From Rhytidiadelphus loreus (taxonomy: Eukaryota > Streptophyta > Bryopsida > Hypnales > Hylocomiaceae): 64,000 nt of DNA. The notes under the pieces are model-generated. The model did not search any database. It was not told where the DNA came from and saw only the letters and a program-made list of their open reading frames with translations. The position numbers and the translations under genes were made by a program. Of this stretch, positions 11,369 to 21,540 are shown piece after piece. Position 1 is the first letter of the stretch, and each line of letters starts with the position of its first letter. The stretch is from NCBI GenBank assembly GCA_947034895.1, contig OX344765.1, positions 28,091,001-28,155,000 on the forward strand. Reading direction: 5' to 3'.

Positions 11369-14300
11369 TCGCAAATGCCTAGCACATGGACAGTAGCAAT
11401 GAAAATACAGGTTCGGAATTCAATTCTTGTGTGCGGGAAAAACGAGTGAAAGGACAGTGCTTGAATAGTGTTTTCTATGATAGTCTCCAAAAACGAAATA
11501 TAATATGACATGCCCGGTGTTGTTGTTCACTTGAATATCAGTTTGGTCTTCTCTTATATATACACGGGTGGGATTCTGCATCTCCATCAATGTGCAGGGC
11601 TATTGAGAAGTTGTAGGCACAACAGTTTGAAAGGATGGCATTGAAGTACATGCAGAGCGACTGTTTGTGAATGAAATCAGAATCATCAAAGACCAAGTGG
11701 AGTACGTTCTCAACAGCGGTTCAGGGATACTATTTCTGAAGCTTCGTTGAAGACATGTTCGTATGTTGCAGCATGGCAATATATTTTATATGTAGCAAGT
11801 TGTTTTGTTGTATTTGTTATGTGTGTTTTCAATGTATTCAATGAATGTCAATATGTGGTACGTAGAATAGGATGTCGTAGAAATATACATGGTACAGTAT
11901 TGTGTTACAGTGAACAGAAACTGTGGTAGGAATAATTCCTAGTAGGTTCTATCTTTGTGTGTATCTTATTTTATTTTTTTCTTGAACAGGTTGCAAAGTC
12001 TGTCATTGTCATTGTAATTTGTAAAACACTGCACGTGTATAGTGTCATAAATGGATGTGTTTGCTCTCATTTGCTTTGGAAACATCTTGTCATGCCGCAA
12101 TTTTACATTTGGTAGTAGTATACATTCTCATAGGGATAGTTTGTTTGCGATAAGTTGACAGTTCGTCTAAGTTTAGAAAAGGAGCTCATCTTTGAAAGGA
12201 TTTTATTTTATTTTCTATTGCCCTATTGGCAAGGAGGTGGTGGACGTCGTTTTCAAAATTTGTGTATGGATGTATTGCATGTTACTGTTGTATTCACCTT
12301 TTGCATGTCTATTATATTGACGACAGGTGAAAATAATATTGTTTTTGCTATGGAATTAGCAACTTCTTTTCAGGAGTTTATAGTCCACATGTCACTGAGT
12401 TCATGTTTCGTACTTGGAGAACAGTATTGGTTGTATAGCAGATTGCAATAAAACAAAACTGAATTTGTCATTACAGAAGGGGAGCCGTGTCTTTTATTAT
12501 TGATTGATAGTCCTTTGTTAATGATGGAGAAGTCATTTCAAGAAGGACGCAGAAGTAGATCTCTTGCATTTTACAGAGAAATAGAACTTGAAAGTATTTA
12601 GAAAAGTAGGTGTGGAATGTTGCAGATGAGGCGTACACATAGTTCGTGATTGGAGATGCTTTTTTACATGTATTAAGTGGTTTTGTCATTCAAGAATACG
12701 GTGCCAAATTGTGCTACGTAACTAAGATATTGCAGTGCCAAAGTATGGAAGCAATCTTACAAAATGCACACGTCATGTGGTATTGCCTTTATTTAATATA
12801 GTAGGTTGTGTAGCTGCAAAAAGGTAGACATTCTTTCATGTTTTGTTGCATTACATGCCTAGTCATGTGGGCATGACAAATGTACTAACATTGACGATGT
12901 GGGCTTGCATATATTTCAGAAAACCTTGTAGGAGGCATTGTAATGACGGTGACTCCTGACCCATGTGTATGAAACACCTTGCAAGCATGGTATACTTCTC
13001 TTCACAAGCAGGCCTCTTCACATTGACAGTTAATAACGGATTATGTCCATTTTTTTCCCTTCATGATGTCGACTATGAAGTTTGTTTTCTGTATTGTGTT
13101 TGTAGTAACATGTTTCACAGAATGTCATCAGATATGAATCAGGTATATGTTAGAGAGATGTAGAAACAAATAGGTGATTGTAGCAATAGAATAAGAAGTC
13201 TAAATTTCTGGCGATGTTTGAAAGCAACTTATTGTTGATGATAGTGTATGCAGTTTTGTTCCTCTTTGTTTTGTAATCATTCAACAATTGAAGATACTTC
13301 TCAATTTCTGTCTAAGGTCAACAACAAATGCATTAACATGACTACTTGTTTCTCTTTCTATTCTCCTGTGCAGTGGCTTAGAAGTTGACTTAATAGCGCA
13401 TTCTGACGTTGTTGTCTTCAGTTGTACTTTAGAAATGGATGTAGGCACAGACATTCAACTTGAAGAGTGAGTCCCTTTATCATTGGAGAACTATAGTGGA
13501 AAAGCAAAGAAGGTATGCTTTCATTATGAGCTCAGCATTCGTATTTTTTGTTGTCTTCACCAAAGGCATGTCCATGTCTCTGCACAGCAAAGGACCTCAC
13601 AATTGTCGTATCAATCTTTAAATTCAGGACATCTTGAGGGTTAAACATGTTAGTCATACGAATGTAGGAAGAGTGACTACGTACGCCACATTGTAGTACT
13701 GTAGAAGGAAAATGTAGGAACCATGCATTGTTTCGAAGATTTCATGGTCTACAATGAACGCAGAAACAACTACAAAGAAGTAGGGAGCATAACTTACATG
13801 TCTTTTCCTTTTGTTTTGTGAACAACAATCATTCCTGATTTCTCTATAGCAAGTGCACTCCTTTGTTTCAGCATGAAGTGGGAATCAACAAGTGCACCTT
13901 CTTAGTGTTAGGAAGCTTTTGCTGCACAGAAGAGAATGAAAAGCGACGGCAATTCAAGTGAGTTCATGCCTCATGGAGGACAAGGTTCATCGGTATAGGC
14001 AAGTCCTGTTATCAAGGACTTGAAGTGCAAGAGTGAAAAAAAAAAAACCCAGTATTTTCCCTTATGCATGTCAGTCTCAGGTAGTGAGTATAGGAGCTGT
14101 TTTAACATCATGGTAGTAGTTTGTGTGCATCTTATTATGTTGGTTTGTACTATTGTTAGTTAATTTGGAGAAGGAAAATGATGTTGTCCTCCATAAATTC
14201 TGATCATGATGCTTGAGCTGTGTTACAATTAAACTGCTTGACGTGTACAAGAGTCTAAAAAAAGTTCGATGATGAACATGAATTTCAAGGATTGCTGCCA

Positions 14301-14416
14301 ACATTTCGAAAAGTATAAAATTCTTGGACGCCGTGCCTAATTAGAATTGCATGGGGAATGGCTAAACGATTCTATACATCCATTATGTCAATGCACTAAC
14401 ACGGACAACACAGAAG
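11369..14416. other. AT-rich, no gene recognised
   Basis: Three kilobases after the TnpA-like stop codon. The longest open frame is 98 codons (12155-12451) and shows no conserved motif. It may be 3' region or degraded interior of the same element. I saw no terminal repeat or RNA gene. Confidence 0.35.
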
Positions 14417-15130
14417 ATGTGGACGCTCATTTACATGATGCCAACATCAAACAAGTACTTGAGGATGATGTGCAGGAGTAATTGGACGCTAATGACGACT
14501 CCATTTGCACTCTTGAAGATGACATGGAGCAAAGGTTCGGTGTATTCATTTCTTGTCCTCCGTTATTGGATTGCACATTTTCCGAGTCGACTGTTATATT
14601 CTACAGTCTAAACAACAATGAGTGGAATTTGGAAGTTCTATTCATTCCGCTTTTTGGTTATACATAACTGTCAATGGAAAGACTGTTTGCAATGCACTGT
14701 ATACAATGTATGCACTGAATTAAAGGAAGATGTTGCAACTGTGTTCGGTTGTCTGCGTTGTAGCGCCAACTTGGCTAGTAAAACATGGATTACCCGGAGC
14801 ACTAGGATCTGAATACAAGCAATAGAATGTCCATGCAAGTTGTTGTATATCATGAATGTCACTTTTTGATCGTGTACTTTTTTCTTTCCATTGCAGTCGA
14901 TGAACAAAAATGTTTTCATGAATGTTAGGAAGTGGGAACAACCGAATCAAGATTTGACATTCTTGCCAATTGGCGCACTAACACATGTTGTGAAATCCTT
15001 GGCAGAAATGCACTTCACAAAACTTCGCAGCATTGCCACTGAGGTGGAAATTGAAGTTGCTTCTGCGCTGCAATGGAAACTGTACATATTCGTACAAAGA
15101 AGGTTGAAGTTTGTGACCATGAAGAAATAA
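14417..15130 (+). pseudogene. Unidentified broken multi-exon gene fragment
   Basis: Three exon-like pieces on the plus strand. The first (about 14418-14535, after an ACAG acceptor) is acidic, with DVDAHLHDANIKQVLEDDVQ followed by an in-frame TAA and then more acidic sequence ending in EDDMEQ. The second (14607-14656) follows a CTACAG acceptor and has NNNEWNLEVLFIPLF. The third begins after TTGCAG at 14897 (SMNKNVFMNVRKWEQPNQ) and runs to TAA at 15128-15130. No family was recognised. The TAA inside the first piece argues that the gene is dead, or that the model is wrong. Confidence 0.3.
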
Positions 15131-15825
15131 AGGTGGAGGAATTAATTCTCTGAGTCACATGACTGAATACTGAAGGCATGTACAGGTAACAAGCAGAAAA
15201 TGTAGGCCAACTAAGTGAGCTTCATGTGCTTATCATTTTTGCTATTCTAAAAATTAGTGTTGCATGTCCAAATTTTTCTTTACAGTAGCGCTAACTAGAC
15301 AATAGTACATGCCTTTTGCACCGTGAAATGCATAGAAATCTTACTATCTTGTAAGTGTCAGACAATGTGACAATGTATTTTGGAAAACTATTGTTCTTCC
15401 TTTGTTATACGAAAATTAATGACAAGGGAAAACCTTACAATTATACACGTGTTCCATTCTACCTATAAAGTGCATGTATGTCGTCTTCTTCAGATCTGAT
15501 TACGAAATGATATGCCTGATACTAGGAACAACTTCCTTAGATTTGTTGGGAAATTCATCTCCACAGATGCAAGTATGAGTGAATTCAGTGGATTAAATGA
15601 ACAGGCAAACTTCAAGAAATGAATGTGATACAAGCAAATGGAAATTATGGAACTGGTAGACATCAATTCTAGTGGCTATGAATGACATTGAAGTATAGAA
15701 ATGAAGAACACAAAGCTACAGAACATCTACAAAGTTAAACAATTCTTACCAATTTTCAAACCCTTCCAAATGGATGCAATTGTTCATGAATCCAACACAA
15801 ACGAAATTCAACAACTCATTTTTGT

Positions 15826-15955
15826 AAATTAAACAACTGATTTTTCAAAATGGAACAATACATTTGGAAAATGAAACAACAGATTTTTGTAAATGATACA
15901 ACACATTTGGGAAATGAAACAACACATTTTTGTAAATGAAACAACCAATTTTCGT
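15826..15955. repeat. Imperfect ~21-bp tandem repeat
   Basis: About six degenerate copies of a unit like AAATGAAACAACACATTTTT, period about 21-22 bp, alternating between copies ending TTTTTGT and copies ending TTTGGG. It is AT-rich and non-coding in appearance. It could be a subterminal repeat field of the transposon to the left, but no matching terminus was found. Confidence 0.75.
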
Positions 15956-16263
15956 TTGATTTTGACCGAGACAACGCGACCAAAACGACTAAACCAATCA
16001 ACACTTTCCTGTTACATTTCTGTTCTTCCGGTCAAGGCTTTTCTAGTAGTGAACAAAGACGAGTGTGCAAGGTGAAGAGAATTTTCACTCCATCTCCTCC
16101 TACAGTTCTTTCATCATACAACAACTCAGTCTTCTCCAATAAAGAAAACAAATCCCTGGAGTTGGAGTTTCTCTTTGCCTTTGAAATGAACTTTGAAAGC
16201 CCTAATATTCACCCACTAGACCAATGCTATGCCAAAAATATCCTAGAAACAAATCTAAAATAG

Positions 16264-16362
16264 GTGCAATCCAGAGGCTTTGCTTTTGTGAAATTCAGAT
16301 GTCAATCCCCTAGTGAGTACAAAAAATTGTCAACACAAAACTTTAGGGATTGCTTTATTTGA
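16264..16362 (+). other. RRM-like fragment (RNP1 motif), possible gene debris
   Basis: A short open stretch reads SRGFAFVKF, which matches the RNP1 consensus of RNA-recognition motifs, soon followed by a stop. It ends 14 bp before the CACTA insertion at 16377. Without the RNP2 strand or the rest of the fold it cannot be called a gene. It is either a fragment of a captured RRM gene or a chance match. Confidence 0.25.
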
Positions 16363-17009
16363 CACAACCTCATGGACACTAGAAGAAAATGAGGGGTTTT
16401 GCAACTACAAAGAGCAATTAGTTTTTAGTTGCACCGGACATTTGCAACTAGTGAGAATTTGGAGGGCTCCAGTTGCTATGGACAAGTTTTCTAGTTGCAC
16501 CGTAGTTGCAAGACAAAACATTTTAGTCCCGCATTCTGTAGCTTACGTGGAACTTCATTGATGCGCTTTATGACGTGGTTGCTTATGTGGTATTCACTGT
16601 TGTTTGAGGTCGGTAACTAAGTTGCAACTTGTTTGTGACTTCATTGCAACTTTGATGTGATTGGTCTGCTACTTCATTTCAACTACTAAGCAACTATTTT
16701 ACGTATATATTTGATTATGGGACAATGTTTATGGGACAATGATTATGAGACAACGTAAGCAGTTTGCAACTCATTTACGACATGTTTACCACTTCTTACC
16801 AACTGGTTTGCAACTAAGTTATGACTTTTCTATGACTACTGTGATTACTTTATAGGATATGTACAACTTTTTTGTAACTTTTTTGTGACTCATGAATCAT
16901 GAGTACAACTTATTTGCAACTACTATGCATCTTGATGATACATTTGTGCAACTTGTAATCGACTGCATACAAGTGTTTTACAACTCATTTGCAATTGATG
17001 GTCAACTAG

Positions 17010-17145
17010 TATATTCATAATACAATATACAACATACTATACACAATATAGCATACATAATACAACACATATAGTATACCATACATAATACAACACATAC
17101 AATATACCATACAATATACACCATATATCATACAATACTCACCAT
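17010..17145. repeat. AT/AC-rich microsatellite-like tract
   Basis: Degenerate repeats of ATACAATATAC/CATACATAATACAACACAT type inside the CACTA element. No coding potential. Confidence 0.6.
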
Positions 17146-17282
17146 ATTGAACAATTATGTTAGGTAGCTCCAAAGGCCACTTTTTGTGATTTTAAGGTGT
17201 TAAGAAGACGAGTTATTTATACAAGTGGGGTGACAGTAAATGATATGGGATATATAAAATGCACGAATTATATTAAAGTAAA

Positions 17283-17515
17283 CTTGTCTTCTTGTAGTTG
17301 TATTTTGGTTGTTCTATAGTTGTTTTCAAGTTGTCTTTGAATTGATTTCTAGTTGCACTCTAGTTGTGGATTCCACAGAATGCAAAGTTGTCCACATTGA
17401 CACTTCAAACGAATTTAGGATGTAAAATATCCACTCTGTTACGATTCCATTTTACTACATTTTTTTCTACGACTACTCTGCAACTACAACAACATACACA
17501 TCAAAATTGGTGCAA
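17283..17515. repeat. Direct duplication, copy 1 (inside CACTA element)
   Basis: Runs from CTTGTCTTCTTGTAGTTG to about ACACATCAAAATTGGTGCAA. It is repeated with small differences at 18116-18395. Both copies contain clustered TAGTTGT motifs and a run of CAACTACAACAAC. The second copy carries small internal insertions of extra TAGTTGT and CAACTACAACAA units. Confidence 0.8.
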
Positions 17516-18115
17516 GAAACTTGTGCTCAATAGAGATTTGTAAACACATCAAATGTGTTTGTCAACATCATTATTTAAGCTTCTCGTTTGACTATTCTAA
17601 AGGATGTGCCATCTCTTCCTCCTGTTCCATCTGTGGTTGGAGCCATAGAGTTATCCGAAGAAGACAATCTTTTAATATTTGCAAGATATTGAAATTTTTG
17701 CAATCCATTTTGTTATTCTCAAGTTTGAAACTATCTTTGTATTGTTCTTTAGTTCAAAGAGACTTCATATACAAATGTATTATATTTTGTGAAAGAAAGA
17801 GTCAATTAGAAATCCTCTGTTCCATGGAAGCCATTGAGCCAATTTTATCATAAAGTTGTAGAAGCCATTATAAGCTATATTTTGAAGTGTTGTTTTCAAC
17901 CGATATGAGCTTTATGTAGGGCAATGATTCATTTATAACTCATGTAACAAAAGAACAAATTGTGAACTTGAAGCAAGTTCCATAGCATTTCAAGTAACAA
18001 ATCCGACTATAGTTGTTTTGTAGTCTTCTGGTTGTTTATAGTTATTCTATATTAATCTTCCAATGATTTTTTAGTTGTTTTTTATTCCAAATGTAGCCGT
18101 TTCCTAGTTGCATAA

Positions 18116-18395
18116 CTTGTCTTCTTGTAGTTGTTTTGTAGTTGTAAACTAGTTGTATTTTGGTTGTTCTATAGTTGTTTTCTAGTTGTCTTTGAATTGA
18201 TTTCTAGTTGCACTCTAGTTGTGGATTCCACATAACGCAAAGTTGTCCACAACGACACTTCTAACAAATATAGGATGTAAAATACCTACTCTATTACGAT
18301 TCCATTTTCCTACATTTATTTCTACGACTACTCTGCAACTACAACAACTACTCTACAACTACAACAACATACACATCAAAGTTGGTGCAATTATA
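18116..18395. repeat. Direct duplication, copy 2 (inside CACTA element)
   Basis: Second copy of the segment at 17283-17515, slightly longer because of local expansion of TAGTTGT and ACTACAACAA motifs. It adjoins the right subterminal region of the element. Confidence 0.8.
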
Positions 18396-18509
18396 GAAAA
18401 TTGCAGTTGCAAGATAGTTATATAGGACACTTAGTTGCATTTGAGTTGCATATGGCCAGTTGCAGCGGACACGTTTTTCTTCTAGTGGGAGTTGGATCTA
18501 GAGTATGTC

Positions 18510-19093
18510 CCCGGGGAGATCACTTACAGTGTCCATTTAGAACCTACGTGCGTTAAGATTTTGGACCCCCTATCTTATATCCTAAAATTTAAATAAAAGG
18601 AGGGAAAAAAATATTAATATATTTCCCTACTTTGGAAGTTTATGTTTTGAATTATTGATAATTTTATTCGTTAACTATAATTAGTTACAAATTTTTGAAG
18701 TAAAAAACTACACTGTAGAGGTGAAAATAACTTTCACACCCCTATTTTATATAAGAAAAAATTGTCTAAAAAATGAACAAAAAATTATTGAAAATAACTT
18801 TCTATTTAAAGTTCACTTTTCTTGAATATTGATGCAATGGTCATTTAAATGTGTTCTCTATAAATATTTGAGTTGAAAAACATGCTATTTTAGTTCATTT
18901 TTCAACCTATTCTACAAATCATTTCACATGTTTTTTGAATTGGGAATTTTTGGCAATAGAAACCTACAATCATAATTAAACAAAGCTCAAAATTTTAGGT
19001 TCAAATTATAGTTTATTAAAAAGTATATAGGGGGGCAAAAAATCACTTTAACACACATAGTTACTTATAGATACACTAAGTGATCTCCCCGGG
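18510..19093. mobile_element. Non-autonomous DNA element with 8-bp TSD
   Basis: A 584-bp AT-rich element with a perfect 17-bp terminal inverted repeat, CCCGGGGAGATCACTTA. It is flanked by the direct repeat AGTATGTC (18502-18509 and 19094-19101). An 8-bp duplication suggests hAT-like insertion, but the CCCGGGG terminus is not typical of hAT, so I leave the superfamily open. No open frame. It inserted 22 bp from the right end of the CACTA element. Confidence 0.85.
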
Positions 19094-19387
19094 AGTATGT
19101 CACAATTGAACATAGGCACACTGAATGAAGTGAATGACAATTAATTCATGGACAAATTAGAATTGCATTGTAATCAACTAAACACATGAAAGACAAACAA
19201 CATCAATGTTGATAAATCAAATATGGCCTTTTGGAAGATTGATACTAAAGGTGCATGTAAGATTTTCGAGAGCAAATTTTGTTTTTATAGACTTCTGCAT
19301 TGTCAATATAGAAAAAGTGAAGTCAACCTCAAAGTTTGCTTCTAGAGGCAATAACATTGGTTTGGAGTATGGAAAGTGTGTTATTAT

Positions 19388-19497
19388 CACTAGAAGAAAA
19401 AATGGGTTTTTGCGACTGCAAGTTTTGAGTCACTGTGGACACAAATTACAGTAGTTGCAGTGTAGTTGTTTTCTAGTTGCATCGTAGTTGTTTTCAA
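19388..19497. mobile_element. CACTA terminus, same family as 16377-18487
   Basis: Begins CACTAGAAGAAAAAATGGG and continues with the same subterminal motif field (GTTGCAGTGTAGTTG, CTAGTTGCATCG). After about 110 bp it runs directly into the C-terminal end of the kinase pseudogene. No matching TTTTCTTCTAGTG end with a TAT duplication was found nearby. A related end (TTTTCTTATAGTG) lies at 21217-21229 but has a different flank. Confidence 0.7.
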
Positions 19498-21011
19498 GTA
19501 CTAGTTAGTAATCCTAGGTCTTTCAAATACCTCAACACTTTACACACATCTACAAATGTAGGTCATTTCTGAGGATCTACATTCTAAAACACGGGTGAAT
19601 GCATGGTTGGGTGGCTCACTTTTTGTGTCACAGGGTTATTTTCAGGGGGTACTTGTATGTAATGATGAAATAGATATAGTTAACTCACTTTATTGAATGC
19701 AAAATTTTGTGTATAGATAGGTAACTTTATTATGTTGAAGATTGTGCTTGATTTTTCTAAAGTTCATCCTAAATTTTAGTAGTTATGGACTTTTGAAGTA
19801 TGGTTTTTGTGACATACACCTGTGTACAAAATCTTATTTGGGAGTTTTTTATAAAGAAAAAGAACATATTTTTCAAATACCAACTTACCATGTGTTGTAT
19901 TTTAGGTTTAGAAGCCTAGAATTCAATCCCTCTTAAGTAAAATCATTTGTAAAAGTGTACTTATGGACTTTTAAAGTGTCTGATTTTAGCCTCTTTTTCC
20001 AAAGTTCATATAAAGGTAAAAAAAAGGTGTTTTTTTATTTTTGTTTTAAGAATCCCGTGTAACTAGAAAATCTCTAGGTGGGCTTGATGTTGAAAATTGA
20101 GTGGATGAACTTGCCAATGCATGAACTTCCACTAACTCATTTTTTGTACTAAAAAACCTATCAATATATGAACTCCTATGGTCACATAATGAGCCACCCA
20201 ACCATGCATTCACCCACACACAAACTAGGGAAGCCAAATTAGCAAGGCAACTTGAAAGAAGGTGTGGCCGCAAAGGAATGGGAGTTGTGCACTTTGAGTA
20301 TAGATCAATTACTAGCACATCCTTGAAAGGCTCCTCTCTTGACAAGATTTTGAAACACACAAGTCCAAAGTTGTAAACATCAACTTTAATTGGAAAGACA
20401 TATTCCAAACGATTGTCCTCCATGTTGTCTCCAAATATCTCAAGTATCATCCATCTCTTTGTACCTACATTGTGCATCAAGTGAGAGTATTGGAGTATTT
20501 TTCAATTTGTTGTTACTAGCTCCAAATCTACAATCTTTATGAACACAAATCCATCATCTATAGCACCACTCAACACCGGATTGACAAGAATGTTCAATGA
20601 TTTGAGGTTGCAATGTTCCATCTTTTGAAAATAGAGGTAACTCACGACATTCGCAATCTGGAACATCAAGTTGATGGCGGCAAGAAGAGAGAAAGGCCAA
20701 ATTCTAGCTCCTCTCTTCATTCAACTTTTCATGAACTTGTGTAAATCCATATACATGAGATCCATGAAAAAAGAATCCTTAGAGTACGTGAATACTTTGA
20801 CGATGTGTCGGTGATTCATTTTCACTAATGCATTGGCCTTTGCTCGTGAATTATGAAGCCCAAGGGGATGAAAAACTTTTGGAGCGTAATAGAATCCCAA
20901 CCACGTTACTTCAAGAATCATATCAAATGAACCTGAGCCTAGTGATCAACCATACTTCACAATGCATTGGTCAAAATTCTACAACAAGGATTCATGGTCT
21001 TGCTCCACCTT
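19495..21011 (-). pseudogene. Serine/threonine protein kinase pseudogene, split by an insertion
   Basis: An intronless kinase-domain remnant. Reading right to left: glycine-rich loop SLGSGSF; VTWLGFYYAPKVF (the VAIK-lysine position); KMNHRHIVKVF; EHCNLKSLNILV where HRDLK is expected; IKIVDLE where DFG is expected; VGTKRWMILEIF where the APE segment is expected; VDVYNFGLVCFKILSREEPF (subdomain IX). The domain is then interrupted by a 623-bp insertion (19593-20215) and resumes left of it with subdomain XI (FVDVCKVLRYLKDLGLL). In-frame stops occur at several points, including after HKFMKS, after LVTTN and near the N-terminus. HRD, DFG and APE are all altered, so it is not a live kinase. The lack of introns suggests either a single-exon parent or a retrocopy. 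Confidence 0.85.
19593..20215. mobile_element. Insertion with inverted ends inside kinase pseudogene
   Basis: Left end GGGTGAATGCATGGTTGGGT and right end its inverse complement (26 bp shared, extending to GGCTCA). The kinase reading frame stops at the right end and resumes beyond the left end, which shows independently that this segment is inserted. The target duplication is unclear: ACAC abuts both ends, which could be 4 bp or chance. No coding capacity. The superfamily is unknown. Confidence 0.7.
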
Positions 21012-21019
21012 CAATTCAG

Positions 21020-21183
21020 TGTCTAAGTTGACAGATTTTAGGTGACGTTGAATCTAACAACTTTTATTTTTAAGTCAACAATGATGTCCAATGTAACATC
21101 AAAATGTTACATTGGACATCATTGTTGGCATAAAAACAAGGGTTATTAGATTTGACATCACCAAAATCTATCAATTTAGACAT
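21020..21183. mobile_element. Foldback (hairpin) MITE
   Basis: Two ~80-bp arms are near-perfect inverse complements around a short centre (21104-21110). Each arm starts TGTCTAA(G/A)TTGA and includes CAACAATGATGTCCAATGTA. The flanks share TCAATT, a possible target duplication. It lies at the N-terminal edge of the kinase pseudogene. Confidence 0.75.
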
Positions 21184-21216
21184 CAATTGTTATATTAAAT
21201 ACCACTTAAAACATAG

Positions 21217-21229
21217 TTTTCTTATAGTG
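21217..21229. mobile_element. Possible CACTA right end
   Basis: TTTTCTTATAGTG differs at one base from the inverse of the CACTAGAAGAAAA terminus. It may be the right end of an element starting at 19388 and enclosing the kinase pseudogene. However, the 3-bp flanks differ (TAT versus CAA) and the subterminal GTTGCA motifs are absent. Confidence 0.35.
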
Positions 21230-21369
21230 CAATACTTGGCCAACAAGACAATAAGATGGATTATTGCGCAAGTGTATATTGCCACAATGCTTAGCACTAT
21301 GAGGATGACCCCATTTCCAATTCTCTAGCTCTTCCATTAGCTATTGCAAATCTATTTCCACTACATTCT

Positions 21370-21540
21370 CACTAGTAGAAAATCTGAAATTTTTGTTGTT
21401 TTGGTCGCATTGATTTGAGTCAATTTTTTGTTGATTTTGATAGAAATTTGTTCAAACAACAAATTTTTGTCAAATTCAGCAAAAAATTGACCCAAATCAA
21501 CGTGACCAAAACAACAGAAAATTTAGATTTTCTACTAGTG
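21370..21540. mobile_element. CACTA-derived hairpin MITE
   Basis: 171 bp. It starts CACTAGTAGAAAATCT, ends AGATTTTCTACTAGTG, and is flanked by TCT on both sides. The two halves fold into one hairpin over almost the whole length with few mismatches. It has no coding capacity. The 3-bp duplication and CACTA ends place it with CACTA elements, as a family distinct from 16377-18487. Confidence 0.92.

Larger units (their letters stand above)
16377..18487. mobile_element. Complete non-autonomous CACTA element
   Basis: It starts CACTAGAAGAAAA and ends with the exact inverse, TTTTCTTCTAGTG, giving a 13-bp perfect terminal inverted repeat. A 3-bp target duplication GGA flanks it (16374-16376 and 18488-18490), as expected for CACTA elements. 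Both subterminal regions are packed with short GTTGCA/TGCAAC-type repeats in both orientations, the expected binding-site field for a TnpA-like protein. No transposase reading frame is present, so it would depend on a helper. Inside are a ~235-bp direct duplication and an AC/AT-rich tract (separate entries). Boundaries are confident. Confidence 0.93.

Noticed and set aside
12155..12451. 98-codon plus-strand frame as a gene
   Set aside because: No ATG-context, splice or family support; hydrophobic composition fits AT-rich random translation.
15826..15955. CRISPR-like array
   Set aside because: Units are degenerate, directly adjacent and have no unique spacers; the context is a plant nuclear genome.
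19206..19454. 82-codon plus-strand frame
   Set aside because: Its 3' part lies inside the CACTA terminus at 19388, so it is a chance fusion of flank and transposon.
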